DNA of 64,000 nt. It comes from Sphingomonas gei (GTDB lineage: Bacteria; Pseudomonadota; Alphaproteobacteria; Sphingomonadales; Sphingomonadaceae). The notes below the pieces were generated by a model, which searched no databases, was not told the DNA's origin, and was given only the letters and a program-made list of their open reading frames with translations. The stretch's first letter is position 1. Every line of letters begins with the position of its first letter. Below, in pieces: positions 17,602-26,159 of the stretch. The stretch is from contig NZ_SRXT01000001.1 of the NCBI RefSeq assembly GCF_004792685.1, positions 620,001-684,000 on the forward strand, read 5' to 3'. A program made the translations under genes and the position numbers.

Positions 17602-18839
17602 CGCCCCTCCTTGACCAGCGTGACCTGCACGACGTCGATACCGCCGCCGCGAAACCCGCCCTCGCAATATTTCAGATAATAGCGCCACTGACCCACGAAG
17701 CGCGCGTCGAACTGCGCGGGCAACCGCCCGGCCGCCGCCGCGGCGTCGAAATTCTCGCGCCAGCGCTTGAGCGTCTCGGCATAATCGAGCCCGAACGCAG
17801 TCCGGTCGCGCCAGTCGAGCCCGTTGCTGGCGGCAAGACGCCGGAATTCGCTTTCGCGGATCAGCAGGCCGCCGGGGAAGATGTAGCGCTGGATGAAGTC
17901 GACATTGTTGGCATAGCCTTCGAACAGCGCGTCGTCGAAGGTGATCAACTGCAGCGCCGCGCGCCCCCCGGGCCTGAGCACGCGCCGGATCGCCGCCAGA
18001 TATGCAGGCCAATATTGCCGCCCCACCGCCTCGGCCATCTCGATGCTCACCACGGCGTCGTAACGGCCGCTGACGTCGCGATAATCGGTGAGCGCGAAGC
18101 TGGCGTCGTCGAGCCCGGCGGTACGCGCTTCGGCCCAGGCCTTTTGCTCGGTCGAGAGGGTGATGCCGTGGACCCGGCGCCCGGCGCGCGCGGCAAGCTC
18201 GGCGAACGAACCCCAGCCGCAACCGATTTCGAGGATCGTCTCGCCAGGCACCGTCGCGGTGCGCTCGAGCATCGCCGACAATTTGGCCTGCTGCGCCGCT
18301 TCGAGCGACTGGCCGGGAACGTCGAACCGCGCGCTCGAATAGGTCATGCCCTTGTCGAGCCAGTGGCGGTAGAAATCGTTGCCGAGATCGTAGTGGAACT
18401 CGATGTTGCGCCGCGAGCCGCCGCGATGGTTGCGACGCGCCCAGTGCCAGACGCGCTTGGCAAGCCGCCACGGGCCGGTCGCCCGCGCCGGCCGCGCCAG
18501 CCCGGCGCGGTTGCGGCTGAACAAGGCGAAGAGCTGGACCGGATCGGGGCTCGCCCATTCGCCTGCCGCCCAGGCTTCGTACCATCCGCTCGATCCTTCG
18601 AGCGCGAGCCGGAGCAACGCGCGCCAGCTGCGCAGATCCACCACTGCCGCGGGGCCGTCCGCCCGCCCGCCGAGCAGCCGCGCGCGCCCGTTCGGCAGCA
18701 GCAGCTCCAGACTGCCCTCGGTGATGCCGCGGTCGAGGCGGTCGAGCTGGCGATGAAAAGCCGGCGCGAACAACGCCAGCGGGCCGCCACTGCGTCCCCT
18801 GTCCTTGCTGCGACCCTGTTCCCGCGTCGGCGCGTTCAT
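17598..18839 (-). CDS. Cyclopropane-fatty-acyl-phospholipid synthase family methyltransferase
   Basis: A 413-residue SAM-dependent methyltransferase of the CFA synthase family. The family signature HYDLGNDFY is at residues 149-157, followed by MTYSSARF, the SAM-binding EIGCGWGSF (from about residue 204) and a C-terminal YCEGGF. CFA synthases add a methylene bridge to unsaturated acyl chains at the membrane. The N-terminal 140 residues resemble the extended region of alphaproteobacterial homologues, which can also be generic lipid methyltransferases. The downstream serine hydrolase is coupled by an ATGA overlap. Confidence 0.88.
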   Translation of the reverse strand: MNAPTREQGRSKDRGRSGGPLALFAPAFHRQLDRLDRGITEGSLELLLPNGRARLLGGRADGPAAVVDLRSWRALLRLALEGSSGWYEAWAAGEWASPDPVQLFALFSRNRAGLARPARATGPWRLAKRVWHWARRNHRGGSRRNIEFHYDLGNDFYRHWLDKGMTYSSARFDVPGQSLEAAQQAKLSAMLERTATVPGETILEIGCGWGSFAELAARAGRRVHGITLSTEQKAWAEARTAGLDDASFALTDYRDVSGRYDAVVSIEMAEAVGRQYWPAYLAAIRRVLRPGGRAALQLITFDDALFEGYANNVDFIQRYIFPGGLLIRESEFRRLAASNGLDWRDRTAFGLDYAETLKRWRENFDAAAAAGRLPAQFDARFVGQWRYYLKYCEGGFRGGGIDVVQVTLVKEGR

Positions 18840-18882
18840 CGGCCCCTACATGCACGCGGCGCGCGCACGAGCAAGCGTCTTC

Positions 18883-19917
18883 TCAGAGGCTGTGCGGCTG
18901 CTTGTCGACCATCCAGGTCTGGCCCTTGGCGACGAGCTTCTGCAGGTCGGGGACCTTGCCCTCGGCGGCCGCCCTGTTCTGGGCGACCACGGCGCTCTCG
19001 AACGTCGGCGCGGGGTCGTCGTAGAGCACGCCCAGCGCCATCGGGAACGGCCCGAATGGCATCTCGACCAGCATATGCGCGATCGCACGATTGGTGACGT
19101 TGTGGACGATCACGCCGGCGGCTTGCCAGTCGCCGTCGATCACGTCGACGACCTTGACCGTCAGCGCCTCGCGATCGAGGCTGATGCCCTGGGTGCCGCC
19201 GGCGAACAGCATCGGCTTGCCGTGCTCGACCCAGAGCTGGTTGCGCGCCGCGTTGGGTTTGGCCACGAACGGCTCGAACACGTCGTCATTATAGACGATG
19301 CAGTTCTGGAATATCTCGACGAACGCAGCGCCCTGATGCGCGTGCGCGGCCTTGAGAACCGATGGCAGGTTCTTGTTGACGTCGATCCCCCGCGCGACGA
19401 AGCGCCCGCCGCTGCCCAGCGCGAACGCGCAGGGCTTGGCCGGGTGATCGACCGAGCCGAACGGAGTCGACGGGCTGCGGGTGCCTTCGCGCGAAGTCGG
19501 CGAATATTGGCCCTTGGTGAGGCCGTAAATCTCGTTGTTGAACAGCAGCACCTGGCAGTTCAGATTCCGTCTGAGCAGATGCATCGTGTGATTGCCGCCG
19601 ATCGACAATGCGTCGCCGTCGCCGGTGATGATCCACACGTCGAGATCGGGGTTGGCGAGCTTGACTCCCGTCGCCACCGCCGGCGCGCGGCCGTGGATGG
19701 TGTGAAAGCCATAGGTCTCCATATAATAGGGAAAGCGCGACGAGCAGCCGATGCCGCTGACGAACACGGTGTTCTCGGGGGTGCCGCCGATCTCTGGCAT
19801 CGTGCGCTGGACGGCCTTGAGGATCGCATAATCGCCGCAGCCCGGGCACCAGCGGACCTCCTGGTCGGTTTCCCAGTCCTTGGGGGTGCTGGGCTTGATC
19901 GTGGTCAGTTCGTTCAT
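18883..19917 (-). CDS. korB: 2-oxoacid:ferredoxin oxidoreductase, beta subunit
   Basis: A 344-residue thiamine-pyrophosphate-binding subunit of the KorAB type, which oxidatively decarboxylates 2-oxoglutarate (or another 2-oxoacid) to the acyl-CoA with ferredoxin as acceptor. Visible motifs are WCPGCGDY near residue 24, GIGCSSRFPYY and the TPP motif GDGDALSIGGNH. No 4Fe-4S ferredoxin domain is attached, as in the two-subunit aerobic enzymes. It overlaps the alpha gene by 4 nt. The pair is common in Sphingomonadales alongside a normal pyruvate dehydrogenase (pdhB is at the right end of this window). Confidence 0.92.
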   Translation of the reverse strand: MNELTTIKPSTPKDWETDQEVRWCPGCGDYAILKAVQRTMPEIGGTPENTVFVSGIGCSSRFPYYMETYGFHTIHGRAPAVATGVKLANPDLDVWIITGDGDALSIGGNHTMHLLRRNLNCQVLLFNNEIYGLTKGQYSPTSREGTRSPSTPFGSVDHPAKPCAFALGSGGRFVARGIDVNKNLPSVLKAAHAHQGAAFVEIFQNCIVYNDDVFEPFVAKPNAARNQLWVEHGKPMLFAGGTQGISLDREALTVKVVDVIDGDWQAAGVIVHNVTNRAIAHMLVEMPFGPFPMALGVLYDDPAPTFESAVVAQNRAAAEGKVPDLQKLVAKGQTWMVDKQPHSL

Positions 19918-21857
19918 GGGTTCACAGCCTCCGGGCTGGGCAGCTGGCTATTGTCCGGGCCCAACTCCTCGGCGCGATCGCTGGACAGGTGGCGATCAAT
20001 CGCGCCTTCGATCTCGGCGATGGTGAAGGGCTGGCCCGACACCTTGTTGAGCGGAACCGCGTTGACGAGATACTGGTCGCGCAGCACCGTCTTGAGCTGG
20101 CCGGTGTTCATTTCCGGTACGAGGATATGCTCATAACTCTCTAGCAGACCTCCAAGATTTTTCGGCAACGGCCAGATGTGGCGGATATGGACATGGCTGA
20201 CGTCCTGCCCCTTGGCCCGCGCGCGGCGGACCGCGGAGGCGATCGGGCCATAGGTCGACCCCCAACCGACCACGACGAGCTTGCCGCCCGCCTGCCCCTG
20301 CTCGATCGACTGGTCGGGGATGTCGATGCCGAGCACCTTGTCGCGGCGGATGTCGGTCATCGCCTGGTGGGTGCCCGGCGAATAATCGATATTGCCGGTG
20401 CCGAGCGCCTTCTCGATCCCGCCGATGCGGTGGAGCAGACCGGGCGTGCCGGGCTTGACCCAAGGGCGCTTGAGCTTCTCGTCGCGCGCATAGGGCAGGA
20501 ACTTCTCGCCCTCGGGCGGCAGCTCAGTATGAAACGTCACCGGGAACGGCGCATAGGTGCTCATATCGGGCACCTTCCACGGCTCGGCGGCATTGGCGAT
20601 ATAGCCGTCGGTGAGGATCATCACCGGGGTCATATATTGCGTGGCGATCCGCACCGCCTCGATCGCGACGTCGAAGCAATCGGCGGCGGAGCGCGCGGCG
20701 AGCACCGGCATCGGCGCGTCGCCATTGCGGCCATAGACCGCCTGATAGAGATCCGATTGCTCGGTCTTGGTCGGCAGCCCGGTCGAGGGACCGCCGCGCT
20801 GCGAATTGACGATCACCAAGGGCAGCTCGGTCATGATCGCGAGGCCCATCGCCTCGCCCTTGAGCGCGATGCCCGGGCCCGAGGACGACGTCACGCCCAG
20901 CGAGCCGGCATAAGACGCGCCCAATGCGGAGGCGATCGCGGCGATCTCGTCCTCGGCCTGGAAAGTGGTGACGCCATATTCCTTGTAGCGCGCGAGGCTG
21001 TGCAGGATCGCCGATGCCGGAGTGATCGGATAGCCGCCGAAGAACATCGGCAGTCCGGCGAGCTGCGCGCCGACGACGAGCCCCATCGAGATCGAATCGG
21101 CGCCGGTGACGGTGCGGTACAGCCCGGGCTCGGCGGGCGCCGCCGAGACCTGGCGCTGGGCGATTCCCATCGCGCCGAGTTCGGCGGTCTCGCCATAAGC
21201 GTGGCCGGCGTTCAATGCGGCGATGTTGGCCTCGGCGAGGTTGGGCGCCTTGGCGAATTTTGTGCGCAGCCATTCGATCAGCGGCGCGCGGTCGCGGTCG
21301 AACATCCAGAGCGCCAGCCCCAGGGTCCACATGTTCTTGCAGCGCAAGGCTTCCTTGTTGCCGAGCCCGAACGGCTTGACCGCCTCGACGGTCAGCGCCG
21401 AAATGTCGAGCTTGAGCAGCTGCCACTTGTCGAGCGACCCGTCTTCGAGCGGATTGGCGGCGTATTTGGCCTTGTCGAGGTTGCGCTGGCCGAATTCGCC
21501 GGCATCCGCGATGATCAGCCCGCCGGGTTTCAACGCTTCGACATTGGTCTTGAGCGCCGCCGGGTTCATCGCGACGAGCACGTCGGGCTGGTCGCCCGCA
21601 GTATCGATCTGCGTCGAGCCGAAATTGATCTGGAAGGCCGACACGCCGAACAACGTCCCCTGCGGCGCACGGATTTCCGCGGGAAAATCGGGGAAGGTGG
21701 CGAGATCGTTGCCGGCCAGCGCAGTCGAAAGCGTGAACTGGCCGCCGGTCAGCTGCATGCCATCCCCCGAGTCGCCGGCGAAGCGGACGACGATCGCTTC
21801 GGGTGCGGGATGGGCCGACGCTTCCTCGGGCGTCAGCTGATGCGCGGCGGTTGCCAT
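19914..21857 (-). CDS. korA: 2-oxoacid:ferredoxin oxidoreductase, alpha subunit
   Basis: A 647-residue fused gamma-alpha subunit. The gamma part opens with VRFAGDSGDGMQLTGGQF, and the alpha part starts near residue 245 (GADSISMGLVVGAQLAG) and carries the conserved YPITPAS and TSSSGPG motifs. The C-terminal third binds the partner (VVVGWGSTYG). It is the first gene of the korAB operon and overlaps korB by 4 nt. The composition matches its neighbours, so there is no sign of recent transfer. Confidence 0.92.
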   Translation of the reverse strand: MATAAHQLTPEEASAHPAPEAIVVRFAGDSGDGMQLTGGQFTLSTALAGNDLATFPDFPAEIRAPQGTLFGVSAFQINFGSTQIDTAGDQPDVLVAMNPAALKTNVEALKPGGLIIADAGEFGQRNLDKAKYAANPLEDGSLDKWQLLKLDISALTVEAVKPFGLGNKEALRCKNMWTLGLALWMFDRDRAPLIEWLRTKFAKAPNLAEANIAALNAGHAYGETAELGAMGIAQRQVSAAPAEPGLYRTVTGADSISMGLVVGAQLAGLPMFFGGYPITPASAILHSLARYKEYGVTTFQAEDEIAAIASALGASYAGSLGVTSSSGPGIALKGEAMGLAIMTELPLVIVNSQRGGPSTGLPTKTEQSDLYQAVYGRNGDAPMPVLAARSAADCFDVAIEAVRIATQYMTPVMILTDGYIANAAEPWKVPDMSTYAPFPVTFHTELPPEGEKFLPYARDEKLKRPWVKPGTPGLLHRIGGIEKALGTGNIDYSPGTHQAMTDIRRDKVLGIDIPDQSIEQGQAGGKLVVVGWGSTYGPIASAVRRARAKGQDVSHVHIRHIWPLPKNLGGLLESYEHILVPEMNTGQLKTVLRDQYLVNAVPLNKVSGQPFTIAEIEGAIDRHLSSDRAEELGPDNSQLPSPEAVNP

Positions 21858-21939
21858 GGCCGGATTGGTTCCTGCGGTTTGTCTATCCTTGCGAGGGGTC
21901 TACGCCCGACAGGCGCCACTCCCAAAGTATAAAATGCGG

Positions 21940-22848
21940 TCAGGTCTGCAACGCCTGCTTGGCCGTCTCGGATCCCAGCGCGAGGATCGAGGCGACATGG
22001 CGTCGCGAGACCTCGAGCGCATCGAGCCCGTAGCCCCCGCCCAGCGCGCTGGCGAAGGGGATTTGGCGGCCGGCGAAGGTGCGGGCGATCCAGTGGTCGC
22101 GGTCGATCAGCCCCTGGTAGCTCAGCCCCAGCCGACCGAGCCGGTCGCCCGCGAGCGGATCGACGCCGGCCTGGTAGAGGATCAGGTCGGGCGCGAAATC
22201 GTCGAGTAGCGGCACCAACGTGGCCGCGAGGGTATCGAGATATTCCGCATCCCCCGTGCCGTCGGCGAGCGCCACGTCGAGCGTCGAGCGCGCTTTCCGA
22301 ACCGGGAAATTCTTTTCGGCATGGATCGAATAGGTCGCGATATCGGGGCGACCGGCGGTGAGCGCGGCGGTGCCGTCGCCTTGATGGACGTCGCAATCGA
22401 CAATCAGCACGCGCCGCCCCTCTTCGACCAGCCGCACCGCGGCGAGCGCCAGATCGTTGAATACGCAGAACCCCGCGCCGGTGTCGGCCAGCGCGTGGTG
22501 ACTTCCGCCCGCGGTGTTCGCGGCGTAGCCGTGGGTCAGCGCCAGCCGGGCGGCGAGATAGGTCCCGCCCGGCACCATCTGTGCCCGGAGCGCGACCTGG
22601 GGAGTGACCGGAAAGCCGATGCGGCGCTCCTTGTGCGGCGGCACCCGCGCTTCGATCACTTCGGCGATATAGTCTGGATCGTGCACTGCCTCGAGCCAGT
22701 CGCGCGGCATCGCTTCGGGCTGGTGCCAGGTGAAGACATCTCCCTCGGCGCGCAGCAGATCGCGGACGAGGCCGTTCTTGTTCCATTGGTACTGGCTCCG
22801 CGCCGGCGCGGGCGCGACATAGGCGGGGTGGTGGACGAGGTGGATCAT
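21940..22848 (-). CDS. Histone-deacetylase-like amidohydrolase
   Basis: A 302-residue zinc-dependent deacetylase of the HDAC/acetoin-utilisation/APAH fold. The His pair of GGSHHAL (residues 117-118), the zinc ligands of DCDVHQGDGT (Asp153, His155) and the later Asp in YQAGVDPLAGD are all present. Bacterial class II HDAC-like proteins deacetylate acetylpolyamines or small amides; the true substrate here is unknown. The start at 22848 (MIHLVHHPAYVAP) matches family openings; the open frame further upstream runs through a repeat. It is a single gene flanked by korA and by the repeat-bounded GIY-YIG remnant. Confidence 0.88.
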   Translation of the reverse strand: MIHLVHHPAYVAPAPARSQYQWNKNGLVRDLLRAEGDVFTWHQPEAMPRDWLEAVHDPDYIAEVIEARVPPHKERRIGFPVTPQVALRAQMVPGGTYLAARLALTHGYAANTAGGSHHALADTGAGFCVFNDLALAAVRLVEEGRRVLIVDCDVHQGDGTAALTAGRPDIATYSIHAEKNFPVRKARSTLDVALADGTGDAEYLDTLAATLVPLLDDFAPDLILYQAGVDPLAGDRLGRLGLSYQGLIDRDHWIARTFAGRQIPFASALGGGYGLDALEVSRRHVASILALGSETAKQALQT

Positions 22849-22869
22849 CGTCGCCCTCCTAACCCACAC

Positions 22870-22968
22870 CGTCATCCCGGCGAAGGCCGGGACCTCATGC
22901 GGGTTGGCCCAATGGAACAAATGCGGCACGATCTCTGCCTGAGCGCCCCGGTTTTTGCCGGGATGACG
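22870..22968. repeat. REP-like inverted pair upstream of the second GIY-YIG gene
   Basis: Arms CGTCATCCCGGCGAAGGCC and CCCCGGTTTTTGCCGGGATGACG surround a divergent centre. It ends 10 nt before the ATG of the GIY-YIG remnant. Confidence 0.85.
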
Positions 22969-22977
22969 GAGGGCGTG

Positions 22978-23264
22978 ATGGGTGGCTGGACCTATATCAT
23001 GACGAACAAGCCTCGGGGCGTGCTGTACACCGGAGTTTGCGCGAAGCTGGGTCAACGAGTGCAGCAGCATCGAGAGGGCAAAGGCTCGCGCTTCTGCGCA
23101 AAGTATAATTGCACGTTGTTGGTGCTGGCCGAGCGCCACGGCTGTATCGAAATGCGATCGTGCGCGAGAAGCGGCTCAAGCAATGGCGGCGTGATTGGAA
23201 GATCGCCCTGATCGAGGCGTCCAATCCCGAGTGGCATGATCTGTACGATCTGATCGCCGAGTGA
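22978..23264 (+). pseudogene. GIY-YIG nuclease gene with a single-base frameshift
   Basis: The first part reads MGGWTYIMTNKPRGVLYTGV, a clear GIY-YIG start with both signature strands (YIM, LYTGV) and the Arg helix (LGQRVQQHREG). After ERHGCIEM the frame breaks. Restoring one G at 23154/23155 (ATG-GCG) gives AIVREKRLKQWRRDW and the expected C-terminus ending NPEWHDLYDLIAE at the TGA of 23262-23264. The full repaired length would be 95 residues. It belongs to a subfamily different from the intact copy at 9963. Repeat pairs lie 10 nt before and 19 nt after it. A sequencing error is possible; otherwise it is a recent pseudogene, since the rest is intact. Confidence 0.85.
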
Positions 23265-23283
23265 CTTTCAATATGCCCAACAT

Positions 23284-23358
23284 CGTCATCCCGGCGTACG
23301 CCGGGATCTCAGGTGGGGCACGCGTCGGCACGAGATCCCGGCATGCGCCGGGATGACG
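23284..23358. repeat. REP-like inverted pair downstream of the GIY-YIG remnant
   Basis: Arms CGTCATCCCGGCGTACGCC and GCGCCGGGATGACG with GGGATCTC / GAGATCCC extensions. It begins 19 nt after the remnant's stop codon. Confidence 0.85.
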
Positions 23359-23410
23359 GAGATTTGCGCACCCCCTCCCCCGCAGGGAGTGATATGTGTA
23401 TTCGACCCGT

Positions 23411-23902
23411 ATGACTCATTCCACCCTCCCCTATCGACCCTGCGCCGGCGTGATGCTCGTCAACCGCGACGGCCGCGTGTTCGTCGGGCAGCGGCTCGAT
23501 TCGACTCTCGAAGCCTGGCAGATGCCGCAAGGGGGAATCGATCCCGGCGAGGACCCGCTGGAGGCGGCGTGGCGCGAATTGTGGGAGGAGACCGGCGTCG
23601 AGCGGCTGCATGCCGAGCTTGCCGCCACCGCCCCCGACGAACTGACCTATGACTTGCCCGAGGATCTGATCGGCAAGGTGTGGAAGGGCAAATGGCGCGG
23701 GCAGCGGCAGCGCTGGTTCCTGTTCCGCTTCCTCGGCGACGATAGTGACGTCAACATCGCCACCGCAGAGCCCGAGTTTCGCGCCTGGCGCTGGGCCGAG
23801 CCGGCCGACCTTCCCGACATCATCGTGCCGTTCAAGCGCGACCTCTATGCGCAGCTCCTCGAGATTTTCGCCGAGCCGCTCGACTCGCTTCGTCGGGCAT
23901 AA
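23411..23902 (+). CDS. rppH: RNA pyrophosphohydrolase (Nudix)
   Basis: A 163-residue Nudix hydrolase that removes pyrophosphate from the 5' end of mRNAs and starts their decay. The Nudix box is complete at residues 41-63 ([14 protein letters not shown] then RELWEETG). The start [11 protein letters not shown] and the later [24 protein letters not shown] match RppH/YgdP rather than other Nudix families. The ATG at 23411 fits homologues better than the one at 23396. It is a single gene after a REP-like pair, followed by a weak terminator. Confidence 0.92.
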   Translation: MTHSTLPYRPCAGVMLVNRDGRVFVGQRLDSTLEAWQMPQGGIDPGEDPLEAAWRELWEETGVERLHAELAATAPDELTYDLPEDLIGKVWKGKWRGQRQRWFLFRFLGDDSDVNIATAEPEFRAWRWAEPADLPDIIVPFKRDLYAQLLEIFAEPLDSLRRA

Positions 23903-23907
23903 GGATC

Positions 23908-23930
23908 GGCCGGTCGCGCACGGCCCTTTT
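23908..23930 (+). terminator. Weak terminator after rppH
   Basis: Stem GGCCG / CGGCC (23908-23912 and 23921-23925) with an 8-nt loop is followed by CTTTT. The stem is short, so read-through is possible. Confidence 0.4.
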
Positions 23931-23962
23931 GATGCCCTATTAATATGACTAGAGAGCGGGCC

Positions 23963-24856
23963 ATGCGTGCCCTGTTCCTTGCCCTGCCGCTGCTGTTGGC
24001 CAACACCACAGCCGACGATCCCGTCATCCCCCCCACGATCAAGTCGATGCTCGACTCCGCGATTGCCTCGGGCAGCGAGGGCGATGTCGCGGTGATCGTC
24101 AAATATGCGCGGACCGCGGACCCGGCGAGCGCCGACCTCGTCGTCAAGATCGCCAGCGACTGGCGCAACGATCGGCTCGCCAGGGCCAATCAGCGGATTC
24201 GCGACGCCGACTTCTTCGATCTCGTAAAGGGCCATGCCGAGCTGGGCGGCTATGTCAGCACGGGCAATACCGACAATATCGGGATCACCGCGGCGATCGA
24301 AGTTAAGCGCGAGGCGCTCGAATGGCGGCACAAATTGCGGCTTCAGGCCGATTATCAGGAAAGCCTGAACGTCGTCAGCCGCGAACGCTATCTCGCCGCC
24401 TACGAGCCCAATTGGAAGTTCGACGACCGCGCCTACCTGTACGGCGCCGCGCAATATGAGAGCGACCGCTTCTCGGGCTTTTACGACCGCCTCTCGCTGT
24501 CGAGCGGCGCGGGCTACAGCGCGATCAAGTCGCCCAAGGTCAAGCTCGATCTCGAACTCGGGCCGGCATATCGTCTTACGCGCTTCATCGACGAGACCAA
24601 GGAGAGCAACCTTGCCGCGCGCGGCAGCGTGGATTTCGGGTTGAAGCTGTCGCCGGCGATCTCGGTGTCGCAGAATGCCTCGGCCTATCTGCAGGACGCC
24701 AACAGCACGGTTTCCAGTCGCTCGGCGCTGCTCGCCAAGCTGTTCGGGCCGTTCTCGGCGCAATTCTCGTACACGATGCAATATGAAAGCACCCCGCCGG
24801 TCGGCCGCCAGACCACCGACACCACCAGTCGGGCAGCCTTGGTGGTCGATTTCTAA
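23963..24856 (+). CDS. DUF481 family outer-membrane protein
   Basis: A 297-residue exported protein with a signal peptide (MRALFLALPLLLANTTA). From about residue 90 it has the DUF481 beta-barrel pattern (GYVSTGNTDN, WRHKLRLQADYQES, YLYGAAQYESDRFSGF, SSGAGY), like YdiY of E. coli. The region before it holds short helical segments. These proteins sit in the outer membrane; the function is unknown. The ATG at 23963 is preferred to that at 23945 because it starts the signal peptide directly. Confidence 0.85.
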   Translation: MRALFLALPLLLANTTADDPVIPPTIKSMLDSAIASGSEGDVAVIVKYARTADPASADLVVKIASDWRNDRLARANQRIRDADFFDLVKGHAELGGYVSTGNTDNIGITAAIEVKREALEWRHKLRLQADYQESLNVVSRERYLAAYEPNWKFDDRAYLYGAAQYESDRFSGFYDRLSLSSGAGYSAIKSPKVKLDLELGPAYRLTRFIDETKESNLAARGSVDFGLKLSPAISVSQNASAYLQDANSTVSSRSALLAKLFGPFSAQFSYTMQYESTPPVGRQTTDTTSRAALVVDF

Positions 24857-24860
24857 CTGA

Positions 24861-24921
24861 CGTCATTCCGGCGGAAGCCATGCCCTCGGTGCATGCAGCC
24901 ACAGCACGCGCCGGGATGACG
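24861..24921. repeat. Degenerate REP-like element
   Basis: Reduced pair with heads CGTCATTCCGGCGGAAGCC and GCCGGGATGACG. The inner stems have several mismatches, and it is shorter than the other copies. Confidence 0.65.
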
Positions 24922-24950
24922 GCAATATTATTTCGCGCTACCAGCCGTTC

Positions 24951-26159
24951 ATGAGCGGGCTTTCCAGCATCGAACAGGCGGCAGTCGAGCACGTCGCGCA
25001 AGCGCCGATGCTGGCGCGGACCGAGGCATGGACCGCAATCAACAGCGGCACGCGCAACCTGGCCGGGCTGGCAACGATGGCCGATCTGCTCGCCAAGGCA
25101 TTCTCGATACTCCCCGGGCATCTTGCATTGGTCGACCCCGCACCGGCGGAGAGCGTCACTGCCGACGGGCGAGTCGAGGCGATCAGGCACGGCCGCCATC
25201 TCCACCTCGCGGTGCGGCCCGAGGCGCCGGTGCAGATGCTGTTCACCGGCCATATGGACACCGTGTTCGGTGTGGATCACGCATTCCAGACCGGGCGCTG
25301 GCTCGACGACGGCCGCTTCAACGCCCCCGGTGCCGCGGACATGAAGGGCGGGCTGGCGCTGATGCTCGCTGCGCTCGAAGCAGTCGAAGCGAGCCCGCTG
25401 GCCGGGCGGCTCGGTTACGAAGTGGTGATCAATTCGGACGAGGAGACGGGCTCCTTCGGTTCGCGCGGACTGATCGAAGGCGCGGCGCGCGGCAAGGTCG
25501 CGGCGCTGACCTACGAGCCCGCCCTCCCCGACGGTACGCTGGCCGGCGCGCGCGGCGGCACCGGCAATTTCTCGCTCGTCGTTCATGGCCGCAGCGCGCA
25601 TGCCGGTCGCAATCCCGAAGAGGGGCGCAACGCTTTGGTCGCCGCGGCTGCGCTGGCGGTGAGGCTGTCCGAGGCCAAGGCGCCGGGCCTGGCCGTCAAT
25701 CCGGCGCGGATCGATGGGGGCGGGCCCAACAATGTCGTCCCCGATCTTGCCATCCTGCGAGTCAATTTCCGGCCGCGCGACGAGTGGAGCATCTCGCTGG
25801 CAAGGGCGGCGATCGAGCGGGCAGCGAGTGACGTCATGGCGTCGCACGACGTCCACGTCGACGTGCATGGCAGCTTCAATCGTCCGCCCAAGCCGCTCGA
25901 TCCCGGCGCCGAGCGGCTGCTCGAGCTGGTCCGAGAGGCCGGCGGCGATCTCGGCATCCCCGTCGCGTGGAAGGCCACCGGCGGAGTGTGCGACGGCAAC
26001 AACATCGCCGCCTGCGGCGTCCCCGTGGTCGACACGATGGGCGCGCGCGGCGGCGCGATTCACTCAGCGGAGGAATTTCTGATCCCCGAAAGCCTGCCCG
26101 AACGCGCTGCATTGTCCGCGCTGACCATCCTGCGCATCGCCGAACGAGGTCAAATATGA
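24951..26159 (+). CDS. M20 family metallo-hydrolase (carboxypeptidase/deacylase) next to astAB
   Basis: A 402-residue M20 peptidase/deacylase. Metal ligands are visible: GHMDTVFG (His101, Asp103), PGAADMKGG (Asp130), SDEETGS (the Glu pair near 165) and His in the C-terminal HSAEEF. A dimerisation domain lies in the middle (SLVVHGRSAHAGRNPEEG). The family includes succinyl-diaminopimelate desuccinylase and glutamate carboxypeptidase. Its stop overlaps the astA start by 3 nt, so it is the first gene of the ast cluster. Because astE is not seen here, it could supply the final desuccinylation of succinylglutamate; that is inference from position only. Confidence 0.85.
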   Translation: MSGLSSIEQAAVEHVAQAPMLARTEAWTAINSGTRNLAGLATMADLLAKAFSILPGHLALVDPAPAESVTADGRVEAIRHGRHLHLAVRPEAPVQMLFTGHMDTVFGVDHAFQTGRWLDDGRFNAPGAADMKGGLALMLAALEAVEASPLAGRLGYEVVINSDEETGSFGSRGLIEGAARGKVAALTYEPALPDGTLAGARGGTGNFSLVVHGRSAHAGRNPEEGRNALVAAAALAVRLSEAKAPGLAVNPARIDGGGPNNVVPDLAILRVNFRPRDEWSISLARAAIERAASDVMASHDVHVDVHGSFNRPPKPLDPGAERLLELVREAGGDLGIPVAWKATGGVCDGNNIAACGVPVVDTMGARGGAIHSAEEFLIPESLPERAALSALTILRIAERGQI

